Shown here piece by piece: positions 21,924 through 29,273 of a stretch of 64,000 nt of DNA. Numbering within the stretch: the stretch's first letter is position 1; every line of letters begins with the position of its first letter. The DNA lies in the NCBI RefSeq assembly GCF_900110655.1, contig NZ_FOEQ01000009.1:62001-126000 (forward strand). Reading direction: 5' to 3'. Below the pieces are notes generated by a model. That model was given only the letters and a program-made list of their open reading frames with translations, was not told where the DNA came from and ran no database searches. The position numbers and the translations under genes are program-made. This DNA is from Pseudomonas soli. Its GTDB lineage: Bacteria > Pseudomonadota > Gammaproteobacteria > Pseudomonadales > Pseudomonadaceae.

Positions 21924-22499
21924 TCATGCATAGTTGACCCTGACTTGCTCTAAATCAACACTGCAAAGGAAGTTGTGGGCCCATGAAATCAGTGATCGAT
22001 GGTCATCAGCATTGCGAGCGCGGGGGTACATCGTTATCAAAAATTGCGGCTCGCTTCCGCGGTACGAGAATTCCCGATACTCCCATTTCAAGTTTTGATG
22101 AATTGCATCGGCAAGCCCAGGATGCTGCGCACAGTTCTCATCAGTCCAATCCTGCCAGGCGCGATGGATGCCTACAATAAGTTTCTCGTTCCTGGCGAGA
22201 GATTGATCCCTGGGAGTGAATTCAATATAGGTGTAGTAGAGTCCGTCCGCCTCTCCTGCCAGGCACCCAAGAGTTTTGAAGCTTTTCCCGGGGTCATTCA
22301 TGGCGACTAAAAGCTGTCGCAGGCCATTCTGTTCAGTGGCCTCGTGAACTCGATCTATCAGATCAGGATTCTCGACGAGGTCGAGGCCGCCATTGTTGCG
22401 GTCTCCATCAGCAGAAACCTCAGCTGGTTGGAATGGCCATATTTGATAGCTTTCCTGGCTATCATTCCGGACAATGCTTGGTTTTAGTACTGTTGACAC
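21924..22499 (-). CDS. Unknown protein, inverted moron
   Basis: 191 aa with no recognised family. It is rich in Trp and acidic residues (IHRAWQDWTDENCAQHPG, NLKWEYREFSYRGSEP). It starts at GTG (22499) with AGGAGG 5 nt upstream, which I prefer to any internal ATG. It is opposite to the tail genes, clearly more AT-rich, and divergent from a GNAT gene, so the two form an accessory insert between the chaperone and tape-measure genes. Function unknown. Confidence 0.75.
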   Translation of the reverse strand: MSTVLKPSIVRNDSQESYQIWPFQPAEVSADGDRNNGGLDLVENPDLIDRVHEATEQNGLRQLLVAMNDPGKSFKTLGCLAGEADGLYYTYIEFTPRDQSLARNEKLIVGIHRAWQDWTDENCAQHPGLADAIHQNLKWEYREFSYRGSEPQFLITMYPRARNADDHRSLISWAHNFLCSVDLEQVRVNYA

Positions 22500-22638
22500 A
22501 ATTCCTCCTGGATATCCGTACCCCAGTCCATGGGCTTTCCGGAAACGGACCGGGGCGGTTCGTTGGGAGGCACAACGCTACTACGCACCGGCCCAGCCCG
22601 CGTACTGGCTTTCCGTCCAGGGTGTATGGGTGGACAGT

Positions 22639-22666
22639 TTGTCAAAATTAATGGCGATGCTAATGT
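22639..22666 (+). promoter_or_regulatory. Promoter of the GNAT moron
   Basis: TTGTCA (22639-22644) and TAATGT (22661-22666) are 16 bp apart, in an AT-rich patch 29 bp before the ATG at 22695. It would let the gene be expressed in the lysogen. Confidence 0.5.
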
Positions 22667-22694
22667 GCCATCCTTTTTGCATGGAGCACTATGT

Positions 22695-23102
22695 ATGGTA
22701 AATGAGACCGTTCTTCGTCCTGCGTTAGATCACGAAATCGAAGTTCTAGAATCCCTGCTTTGCCGAGACGCTGAAAACGCCGTCAAGGCGGTTCGGAACG
22801 GATCTGATCTTCTAGACGAGACCGTATTCGTAATCCTGCATGGAGAGCAATATGCTGGATTCTGTACCTTCAGAGGCGCCTCGGCTGAAATATTCCCACT
22901 AGTGATTTTCAAGCCGTATCGCCGCCAAGGCGTTGGATTTTCTGCCATGCAACAGCTGATCGCGGTGCTGAAGCAGAAACAAATTCAAGAGGTCGCCATT
23001 GAGGTGCTACCAGGTGCCGAGTCATTCTGGCAGAAGGTATTCACAGGGTTCCCTGCCAACCCCAACTACGATGAAACGAAGTTCACTTACGCTCTCTGCT
23101 GA
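22695..23102 (+). CDS. Small GNAT-like acetyltransferase, moron
   Basis: 135 aa. The motif PLVIFKPYRRQGVGFSAMQQ is the acetyl-CoA-binding loop of GNAT enzymes (R/Q-x-x-G-x-G/A), preceded by strands of the usual N-terminal part (ETVFVILHGEQYAGFCTF). GGAG lies 8 nt before the ATG at 22695; the longer upstream frame has no start signals. A terminator follows at 23114. Divergent from the 191-aa gene. Substrate unknown. Confidence 0.75.
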   Translation: MVNETVLRPALDHEIEVLESLLCRDAENAVKAVRNGSDLLDETVFVILHGEQYAGFCTFRGASAEIFPLVIFKPYRRQGVGFSAMQQLIAVLKQKQIQEVAIEVLPGAESFWQKVFTGFPANPNYDETKFTYALC

Positions 23103-23113
23103 TTTCGCTCTAA

Positions 23114-23138
23114 AGCCCAGCCCCGCGCTGGGCTTTTT
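23114..23138 (+). terminator. Terminator of the GNAT moron
   Basis: AGCCCAGC (23114-23121) / GCTGGGCT (23127-23134) followed by TTTTT. It closes the accessory block and separates it from the following genes. Confidence 0.8.
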
Positions 23139-23147
23139 GCATCTGGC

Positions 23148-23342
23148 TCACCCCTGGCCCCGGCGCTTCCACGCATAGTGTTCCCATAGCGGGCTGGTGT
23201 GGAAAGCTCGCATCAGATGCATGCTTCGTAGCTCTTCGATCTTGGCAATGGCCTCAGCCCGATCCCTGGCGCGGATCGCATCCACTGCTTCCGCCCAGTG
23301 CTCCAGCGCCTCGGCAAATCTCCGCTTCTCATCGTCGGGCAT
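23148..23342 (-). CDS. Small charged helical protein
   Basis: 64 aa, highly helical and charged (EALEHWAEAVDAIRARDRAE), ending in aromatic and basic residues (EHYAWKRRGQG). The ATG at 23342 has AAGG 8 nt upstream; an ATG five codons earlier (23357) is also possible. It is opposite to the tail genes and divergent from the lipoprotein gene. No family recognised. Confidence 0.65.
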   Translation of the reverse strand: MPDDEKRRFAEALEHWAEAVDAIRARDRAEAIAKIEELRSMHLMRAFHTSPLWEHYAWKRRGQG

Positions 23343-23476
23343 CTTCGCACCCTTCATGTGAGTGGTTGGGGAGGGTAAGGGTAGACCAAATGGGCGCGGG
23401 GCGGATGGCGCTTGTCGGTGAGCGCCGGCGGCGGCCGGGCTGTGGTAGATTTCCCTCATCAACAAGGAGGGCGCGC

Positions 23477-23791
23477 ATGAAGCGTTTGGCACTGGTGGCC
23501 CTGGCCGGGATTGTCTTGGCGGGATGCGGGGATGGCGATATCGATCGGGCGCGTGAGGCCGTTGCTGAACAGCTTACTGACCCATCCTCTGCTCAGTTCA
23601 GGAATGAGCGGAGCAAGAAGGACGGCTGGGTATGCGGCGAAGTCAACTCGAAAAATGCCATGGGCGGCTATGTTGGATTTAAGCGGTACACAGTGATCTG
23701 GAAGGATGGCGGAGGTCAAACCGTCGCCATCGAAGGAGGCGGTGAAACATCGCTGGACCGCGCACTATGCGACGTCAAAGACGAGGGATAG
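23477..23791 (+). CDS. Small prophage lipoprotein
   Basis: 104 aa. The signal peptide MKRLALVALAGIVLAGC ends in a lipobox (LAGC), so the mature protein should be anchored at the membrane through Cys17. The mature part (REAVAEQLTDPSSAQFRNER, DGWVCGEVNSKNAMGGYVGF) resembles small conserved proteins found in phages and bacteria. AAGGAGG precedes the ATG. Phage-borne lipoproteins of this kind can block receptors or DNA entry of related phages; that role is inferred. Confidence 0.8.
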   Translation: MKRLALVALAGIVLAGCGDGDIDRAREAVAEQLTDPSSAQFRNERSKKDGWVCGEVNSKNAMGGYVGFKRYTVIWKDGGGQTVAIEGGGETSLDRALCDVKDEG

Positions 23792-23810
23792 TCCTCGGAA
23801 GAAAACCAAA

Positions 23811-23830
23811 CCCGCTTCGGCGGGTTTTTT
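23811..23830 (+). terminator. Terminator directly upstream of the tape-measure gene
   Basis: CCCGC-TTCG-GCGGG (23811-23824) followed by six T. It lies 16 nt before the tape-measure ATG, with the ribosome binding site (GGAG) just past the T run. Confidence 0.85.
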
Positions 23831-23846
23831 GTTGTCCGGAGAAAGC

Positions 23847-26588
23847 ATGAGCCAGGGTGATATCGCCGTTCTCGGCATCAAGGTTGAATCAGGCGAGGCA
23901 GCAGCAGCTGCCGATGACCTGGATAAACTGACGAAAGCCGGCGAGCGCGCAGAAGCTGCTACAGGTAGCGTTGGCGCGCAAGCCAAAAGCTCTGGCGTGT
24001 CGATCAAGGACTTGGGGGCAAGCACTCAGTCTGCCGAAAAGGCAATAGACCGATACACCCGCCAGGCCCAGGCTGCAGGTATGTCGACCAAAGCCTACAC
24101 CGCAGCGTTGCGCGGCGTGCCAGCGCAGTTCACGGACATCATTGTTTCGCTGCAAGGCGGGATGAACCCGTTAACCGTCATGCTTCAGCAAGGTGGTCAG
24201 CTCAAGGACATGTTCGGTGGGATCGGGCCGGCTGCCAGGGCGCTTAGCGGATATGTCGCGGGGTTGGTCAATCCGTTCACTATTGCCGGCGCGGCAGTTG
24301 CTGGGCTGGGTGTGGCGTACTACAAAGGGTCGGAGGAAGCGCAAGACTTTCGGAAAGCGCTCATCCTCACAGGAAACGCAGCTGGGACAAACGCCGGCGC
24401 GATGTCCGATTTGGCCCGGCAGATCAGCACTACCGTTGGCACAACTGGGGCGGCTGCTGAGGTGCTCGCCCAACTGGCAAACAACGGAAAAATCGCCGGT
24501 GACAGCATTGGCACCGTTGCGACTGCTGCCTTGCAGATGAAAGATGCGACGGGGCGCGCGGTAGAGGAGACGGTTGCCGAGTTTGTAAAGATCGGGAAGG
24601 ACCCAGTTGCGGCAGCCAAGGAGCTGAACGAGCAGTACAATTTCCTCACCGCGAGCACCTATGCCCAAATCGCAGCCCTCAAGGAACAGGGCGATACCGT
24701 GGGGGCGGCCAAGCTCCTGACGGATACCTACGCGCAAACTATCGATACCAGGTCAAAAGAGATCGTTGAGAACCTCGGCTGGATCGAAAAGGCGTGGCGC
24801 GGTGTTTGGGGTATGACCAAAAGTGCTGGTGATGCCGCGCTGAACTTCGGCAGAACACAAGGAATTGCTGATCAGCTGACGGCGGCACAGGCTGACCTTG
24901 CCGATCTTGAAAAAAGAGCTGGAGAGAACAAAATTGTCGCCGCTAGTGCGCAGCTGAAATCAGAGCGAGAGCTGTTGCAGAGCAGAATCACAGCGCTGGG
25001 GGACCAGCTCAAGACCCAGCAAGCGATCGACCAGGCTCAAGAGAACTACCGGAAGCGCCAGCGTGACTCGATCATCGCCATGCACGAGGTCGACACTCTC
25101 GAAAAGTCCGCCTGGAACAACGCGGAGAAGCGAGCCGACGCTTTGCAAAAATACGACCGCGCACTGGAGAAAATCCGCAAGACTGACCCCAATGACGCAC
25201 GGCTCAAGCCAGAGACCATTGCGCGCGTTCGAGCCGACATCGAAGAGCAGTACAAGGATCCTGCCACCAAGAAAACCCCTGCGTACCGCGAGGATGCCGC
25301 CACCAAAGCCCTCGACCAGGCCCGCCAGCAGTACTCGGTCCTCCAGCAGCAGAACGGCCTGATCGGTGCCCAGCGCGGCGAGATGCAGAAGCTCGGCGAG
25401 GCTGGCCAGGCGCTGGTGAAGTGGGAGCAGCAGCTGGCCGACATCAAGGACAAGAAGGTCCTGACCGCCGACCAGAAGTCGCTGCTGGCAAACCAGCAGC
25501 AGATTACCGCCCAGCTCCAGAAGAATGCCGGGCTGGAGAAGGAGATGCAGCTGCGCAAGTTGGCCACGGAGGAGGCGCAGAAGCTTGCAGCCTTCCAGGG
25601 CAACCTGAACAGCCAGCTGCAGCGCGCATCGCTCGGTCTCGACAGCAATCTGGCCAGCATGGGCCTAGGGGATGTCGCCCGGCAGCGCATGCAAGAGCGG
25701 CTGAGCATCGAGCAGCAGTACCAGCAGCAGCTGGACAACCTCGAGCAGCAGCACAACGAGGGGCGTATCAGTAAGGGCTTGTACGAGAAGGAGTCCGACG
25801 CCTTGCGTAAGGCGCTGGATGATCGCCTGGCCATGCAGACCAAATATTACGAGGACGTCGACGCTGCCCAGGCCGATTGGTCGCTGGGCGCGCGGTCGGC
25901 GTTCGCTTCGTACCTGGAGCAGGCCCGGGACGTTGCCGGACAGACCCGCACGCTTTTCAGCAACGCTTTCTCCAGCATGGAGGACGCGGTGGCGAACTTC
26001 GCCATAACCGGCAAGCTGTCGTTCTCCGACTTCACCAAGTCGGTGCTGGCGGACATGGCCAGGATTGCGACCAGGCAGGCGATCACCGGCATCGCCGGCA
26101 GCCTGTTTGGGTCGGCCATCGGCGGGTTCTTCGGCGGTGGCGCTTCGGCGGTGGGCGAGGGAACCATGACAGGGTTCAGCGAGGGCTCTTTTGTGCCTAA
26201 CGCCAAGGGCGGGGTCTACGAATCGCCGAGTCTGTCCCACTTCAGCAACCAGGTGCACAGCTCGCCGCAGTTCTTCGCATTCGCGAAGGGGGCAGGCGTG
26301 TTTGGTGAGGCTGGACCGGAGGCGATCATGCCGCTGACCCGGGCGCCTGATGGAAACCTGGGGGTTCGCGCTGTAGGCGGATCTGGCGCCGGTGGCTCCA
26401 CCTCCATCTCAGTCAATGCGCCCGTGAATATCAGCGTCCCCGATAGGAGTGGCGAGGGGATGGAGCTGGACCAGGGCCTGCTACAGCAGAACATGCAGAA
26501 GCAGATGGAAATCGCTGCCCAGAAGGCCGTGGCAGAGTCTTGGCGGCCAGGCGGGATCAGCCACCGAAACGCTACGCGGAGAACCTGA
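23847..26588 (+). CDS. Tape measure protein (H-like)
   Basis: 913 aa. The N-terminal part (GQGVPAQFTDIIVSLQGG-like segment at about 90-130, then PLTVMLQQGGQLKDMFGGIG) is the typical lambda H / prophage tail length domain. Long helical stretches fill about 380-750, and a Gly-rich hydrophobic region and the GVFGEAGPEAIMPLTR motif lie near the C terminus. It fixes tail length and passes into the host on DNA ejection. GGAG precedes the ATG at 23847. Its stop overlaps the next start. Confidence 0.95.
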   Translation: MSQGDIAVLGIKVESGEAAAAADDLDKLTKAGERAEAATGSVGAQAKSSGVSIKDLGASTQSAEKAIDRYTRQAQAAGMSTKAYTAALRGVPAQFTDIIVSLQGGMNPLTVMLQQGGQLKDMFGGIGPAARALSGYVAGLVNPFTIAGAAVAGLGVAYYKGSEEAQDFRKALILTGNAAGTNAGAMSDLARQISTTVGTTGAAAEVLAQLANNGKIAGDSIGTVATAALQMKDATGRAVEETVAEFVKIGKDPVAAAKELNEQYNFLTASTYAQIAALKEQGDTVGAAKLLTDTYAQTIDTRSKEIVENLGWIEKAWRGVWGMTKSAGDAALNFGRTQGIADQLTAAQADLADLEKRAGENKIVAASAQLKSERELLQSRITALGDQLKTQQAIDQAQENYRKRQRDSIIAMHEVDTLEKSAWNNAEKRADALQKYDRALEKIRKTDPNDARLKPETIARVRADIEEQYKDPATKKTPAYREDAATKALDQARQQYSVLQQQNGLIGAQRGEMQKLGEAGQALVKWEQQLADIKDKKVLTADQKSLLANQQQITAQLQKNAGLEKEMQLRKLATEEAQKLAAFQGNLNSQLQRASLGLDSNLASMGLGDVARQRMQERLSIEQQYQQQLDNLEQQHNEGRISKGLYEKESDALRKALDDRLAMQTKYYEDVDAAQADWSLGARSAFASYLEQARDVAGQTRTLFSNAFSSMEDAVANFAITGKLSFSDFTKSVLADMARIATRQAITGIAGSLFGSAIGGFFGGGASAVGEGTMTGFSEGSFVPNAKGGVYESPSLSHFSNQVHSSPQFFAFAKGAGVFGEAGPEAIMPLTRAPDGNLGVRAVGGSGAGGSTSISVNAPVNISVPDRSGEGMELDQGLLQQNMQKQMEIAAQKAVAESWRPGGISHRNATRRT

Positions 26589-26926
26589 TGGCCATTGAAA
26601 CCTTCCGCTGGGCTACTGAGCGCGGCGAGACCCCCGATATCCAGTACCGGGTGCGGGAGTCTCGCTTCGGCGGTGGATACCGACAGGTCGTTGGCGACGG
26701 CCCAAACAACAAGGAGGACAGCTACCCGGTGACCATCACCGGCAGGAAGTCCCGGGTGTTGGAGGTCATGGCCTTTTTCGACAGGCACGCGGGCGCGAAG
26801 GCGTTCCTCTGGAGCACCCCGCTCGGCGAGCTGGGGTTGTTCACCTGCGTCGACCCGAAGCCTACCCCCATGGGCGGCGAACAGTTCAAGGTCACCGCCA
26901 CCTTCCAGCGGGCCTTCCACCCGTAA
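26588..26926 (+). CDS. Minor tail protein M
   Basis: 112 aa. The lambda gpM pattern is clear: FRWATERGETPDIQYRVRES, RFGGGYRQVVGDG, FLWSTPLGELG and a C-terminal VTATFQRAF. It takes part in tail tip assembly. The ATG overlaps the tape-measure stop (TGATG). Confidence 0.9.
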   Translation: MAIETFRWATERGETPDIQYRVRESRFGGGYRQVVGDGPNNKEDSYPVTITGRKSRVLEVMAFFDRHAGAKAFLWSTPLGELGLFTCVDPKPTPMGGEQFKVTATFQRAFHP

Positions 26927-26935
26927 GGAATCACC

Positions 26936-27685
26936 ATGTCACTGATCAAAGACATCCAGTTGCTCCAGCCGGGCAGCGAGGTGCTGTTGTTGGAGCTCGA
27001 CGGCTCGGACTGGGGCGCCGACATCTTGCGTTTCCACGGGCACGCGATCCCTCACTCGCCCGCAGAACTGGCGGCGGCCGGCGTAGATGCTGACCAACTG
27101 CCGGCCAAGTCCATCTGGTGGCAGGGCAACGAGTACGACGCCTGGCCGATGCAGATCGAGGGTCTCGAGGCAAACTCGGACGGTACCGCAGTGCGGCCGA
27201 CGATCTCTGTCGGCAACGTCAATGGCCGGATCACTGCGCTGTGCCTGGCCTTCGACAACCTGCTCGAGTTCAAGCTGACGATCCGTCAGACCCTGAAGCG
27301 ATACTTGGACCCGGTGAACTTCCCCGCCGGCAACCCGGAGGCTGATCCTACCCAGGAGAGCACGGAGGTCTGGTACATCGACCAGAAGGTGTCGGAGAAC
27401 GGCGCGACGGTGTCGTGGGAGCTGGCCAGCCCGGGCGACGTCGGCGGCGAGAGTATCGGCCGCCAGATGACCCAGTTGTGCCATTGGGCCATGACAGGCG
27501 GTTATAGGGGCGGGAATTGCCAGTACATGGGGCCGTACTTCGACTTCGACGGCAACCCCACGGACGACCCCGCAAAGGACCAGTGCAACGGCTGCCTGGA
27601 TACCGGGTGTGTTGCGCGCTTTGGCCAGGGCAACCAGCTGCCTTTCGGCGGCTTCCCAGCCGTCTCCCTGATCGCCAGGAGCTGA
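26936..27685 (+). CDS. Minor tail protein L
   Basis: 249 aa. The lambda gpL pattern (LELDGSDWGADILRFHGH) and a C-terminal Cys-rich region (Cys182, 195, 217, 220, 225; QCNGCLDTGCVARFG) are present. The lambda protein binds an iron-sulphur cluster through such cysteines, so the same is likely here. It is a tail tip component between M and K. Confidence 0.9.
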   Translation: MSLIKDIQLLQPGSEVLLLELDGSDWGADILRFHGHAIPHSPAELAAAGVDADQLPAKSIWWQGNEYDAWPMQIEGLEANSDGTAVRPTISVGNVNGRITALCLAFDNLLEFKLTIRQTLKRYLDPVNFPAGNPEADPTQESTEVWYIDQKVSENGATVSWELASPGDVGGESIGRQMTQLCHWAMTGGYRGGNCQYMGPYFDFDGNPTDDPAKDQCNGCLDTGCVARFGQGNQLPFGGFPAVSLIARS

Positions 27686-27687
27686 TC

Positions 27688-28443
27688 ATGCTGAAACATA
27701 TCCTCGCCGCCGTGCAGCAGCACGCCGCGGCGGAGTACCCGCGCGAGTGTTGCGGGCTGATCCTGGCCGTTGGCCGCAAGCAGGTGTACCTCCCCTGCGC
27801 CAACGTGGCCACCGAACCCACCGAGGAATTCCGCATCGCGCCGGAGCAGTACGCCGAAGCCGAAGACAAGGGCCAGGTGATCGGCATCGTGCACTCGCAC
27901 CCGGACGCCACCAGCAGGCCTTCGCCGCGTGATCTGGCCATGTGCGAGGCCACGGGACTGCCCTGGCACATCCTGTCCTGGCCGGAGGGCGACCTCCGCA
28001 CCATCACGCCAACCGGCGAAACGCCGCTGCTTGGGCGCCCGTTCGTGCACGGCGCATGGGACTGCTGGCAGGTTTGCGCCGACTGGTACCAGCGTGAGTG
28101 GGGGCTGGAGTTCCCGTCCTACACCCGCGAGGATGGCTGGTGGGAGCAGGCCGCCGGCCCGAGCCTTTACGAACAGGCCTACGAGGCTGCCGGGTTCTAC
28201 CAGGTAGACCGGCCCGAGCGCGGCGACATGATCGTCATGGCCGTCGGGCGGACGGCGCACCCGAACCACGCAGGCATCTACCTGGGCAGCGACCCCAGGC
28301 TGCCCGGCGAGCAAGCCGACCTGTACGGACCTGGTCCGTTCCTGCTGCACCACCTGTACGGCAGACCATCAGAGGTGATCATCTACGGCGGCCCCTGGCA
28401 TGACCGGGCCCGCCTGATACTGCGACACATGGAGGCCCGATGA
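27688..28443 (+). CDS. Tail tip assembly protein K (JAMM plus NlpC/P60)
   Basis: 251 aa. The N-terminal domain is a JAMM/Mov34-type metallopeptidase fold (Glu20, His69 and His71 in HSHP, Asp82). The C-terminal domain is an NlpC/P60 cysteine peptidase (Cys126 in DCWQ, His194 in HPNHAGIYLG) and could cut peptidoglycan during DNA entry. This fused layout is that of lambda gpK. Its stop overlaps the next start (ATGA). Confidence 0.9.
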   Translation: MLKHILAAVQQHAAAEYPRECCGLILAVGRKQVYLPCANVATEPTEEFRIAPEQYAEAEDKGQVIGIVHSHPDATSRPSPRDLAMCEATGLPWHILSWPEGDLRTITPTGETPLLGRPFVHGAWDCWQVCADWYQREWGLEFPSYTREDGWWEQAAGPSLYEQAYEAAGFYQVDRPERGDMIVMAVGRTAHPNHAGIYLGSDPRLPGEQADLYGPGPFLLHHLYGRPSEVIIYGGPWHDRARLILRHMEAR

Positions 28444-29024
28444 GCGCAATCGCCTACAAGCCAATGACGACCATCAAGCTGTCCGGCTCGCTGGCCCAGA
28501 AGTTCGGCCGCACCCACCGCCGGCAACTCGACAGCGGCGACACCTGGGAGGCGTTCAAGGCCTTGAAGGCAACGCTGCCAGGGTTCGAAGAGGAGATTCG
28601 GAGGCTGGACGGCATGGGCCTGCGCTTCGCGGTGTTCCGGAACCGGCAGAACGTCGGCCTTGATGACTTCGAACGCTGCGGTGTCCGCGAGCTGCGGATT
28701 GTGCCGGTGATCGGCGGAAGCAAGCGCGGCGGCCTGCTGCAGACCATTGTCGGCGTGGTCATGGTGGTTGCCGGCGCTGTCACCGGCCAGGCATGGGCGA
28801 TGCAGATCGGTGCGGCCATGGCGCTTGGTGGCGTCATCCAGATGCTCAGCCCGCAAGCCAAGGGGCTGTCGCAGAGCGCAGCGCCGGAGAACAGGCCGTC
28901 CTACGCCTTCGGCAGCGCGAATAACACCACTGCCAGCGGAAACCCCGTGCCGATCTGCATCGGTGATCGCCGCTGGGGAGGAGCAATCATTTCTGCCTCG
29001 GTCTATGCAGAGGACAAAGTGTAG
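28440..29024 (+). CDS. Tail tip assembly protein I
   Basis: 194 aa. A ubiquitin-like N-terminal region (IKLSGSLAQKFGRTHRRQLD) and a hydrophobic Gly-rich central region (TIVGVVMVVAGAVTGQAWAM) are typical of lambda gpI-type proteins. It starts in an ATGA overlap with K and stands before J, the standard order K-I-J. Confidence 0.9.
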   Translation: MSAIAYKPMTTIKLSGSLAQKFGRTHRRQLDSGDTWEAFKALKATLPGFEEEIRRLDGMGLRFAVFRNRQNVGLDDFERCGVRELRIVPVIGGSKRGGLLQTIVGVVMVVAGAVTGQAWAMQIGAAMALGGVIQMLSPQAKGLSQSAAPENRPSYAFGSANNTTASGNPVPICIGDRRWGGAIISASVYAEDKV

Positions 29025-29084
29025 TGCGCCGTTTTGCCTCCCCAAAACCTTGCTCCGTGATTTTCATCACTGGAGTAGGTTCAG

Positions 29085-29213
29085 ATGCACAAGTTTGCAG
29101 TCACAGTTGTCATTAACATTTCTGGAAAAATGTCACCCAAAGGCGCTGATTACGTTGTTGGGATTTTAGCTACAACTGTTTGCGCTATCGCCTTGTTTGT
29201 CACTTTTTCATAG
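29085..29213 (+). CDS. Small membrane peptide between I and J
   Basis: 42 aa, AT-rich. One hydrophobic segment (DYVVGILATTVCAIALFVTF) ends at the C terminus. GGAG lies 9 nt before the ATG. A T-rich run and a terminator hairpin (29236-29256) follow. It is not part of the lambda tail set, so it may be a small moron acting on the membrane. Confidence 0.6.
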   Translation: MHKFAVTVVINISGKMSPKGADYVVGILATTVCAIALFVTFS

Positions 29214-29235
29214 TTTTTTTCGTCGATCTCAACAG

Positions 29236-29256
29236 GCCGCCTTCGGGCGGCTTTTT
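29236..29256 (+). terminator. Terminator directly upstream of gene J
   Basis: GCCGCC-TTCG-GGCGGC (29236-29251) followed by TTTTT. The J ribosome binding site (GGAGG) begins about 10 nt later. Confidence 0.85.
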
Positions 29257-29273
29257 CTTGCCCGGAGGAAAGC

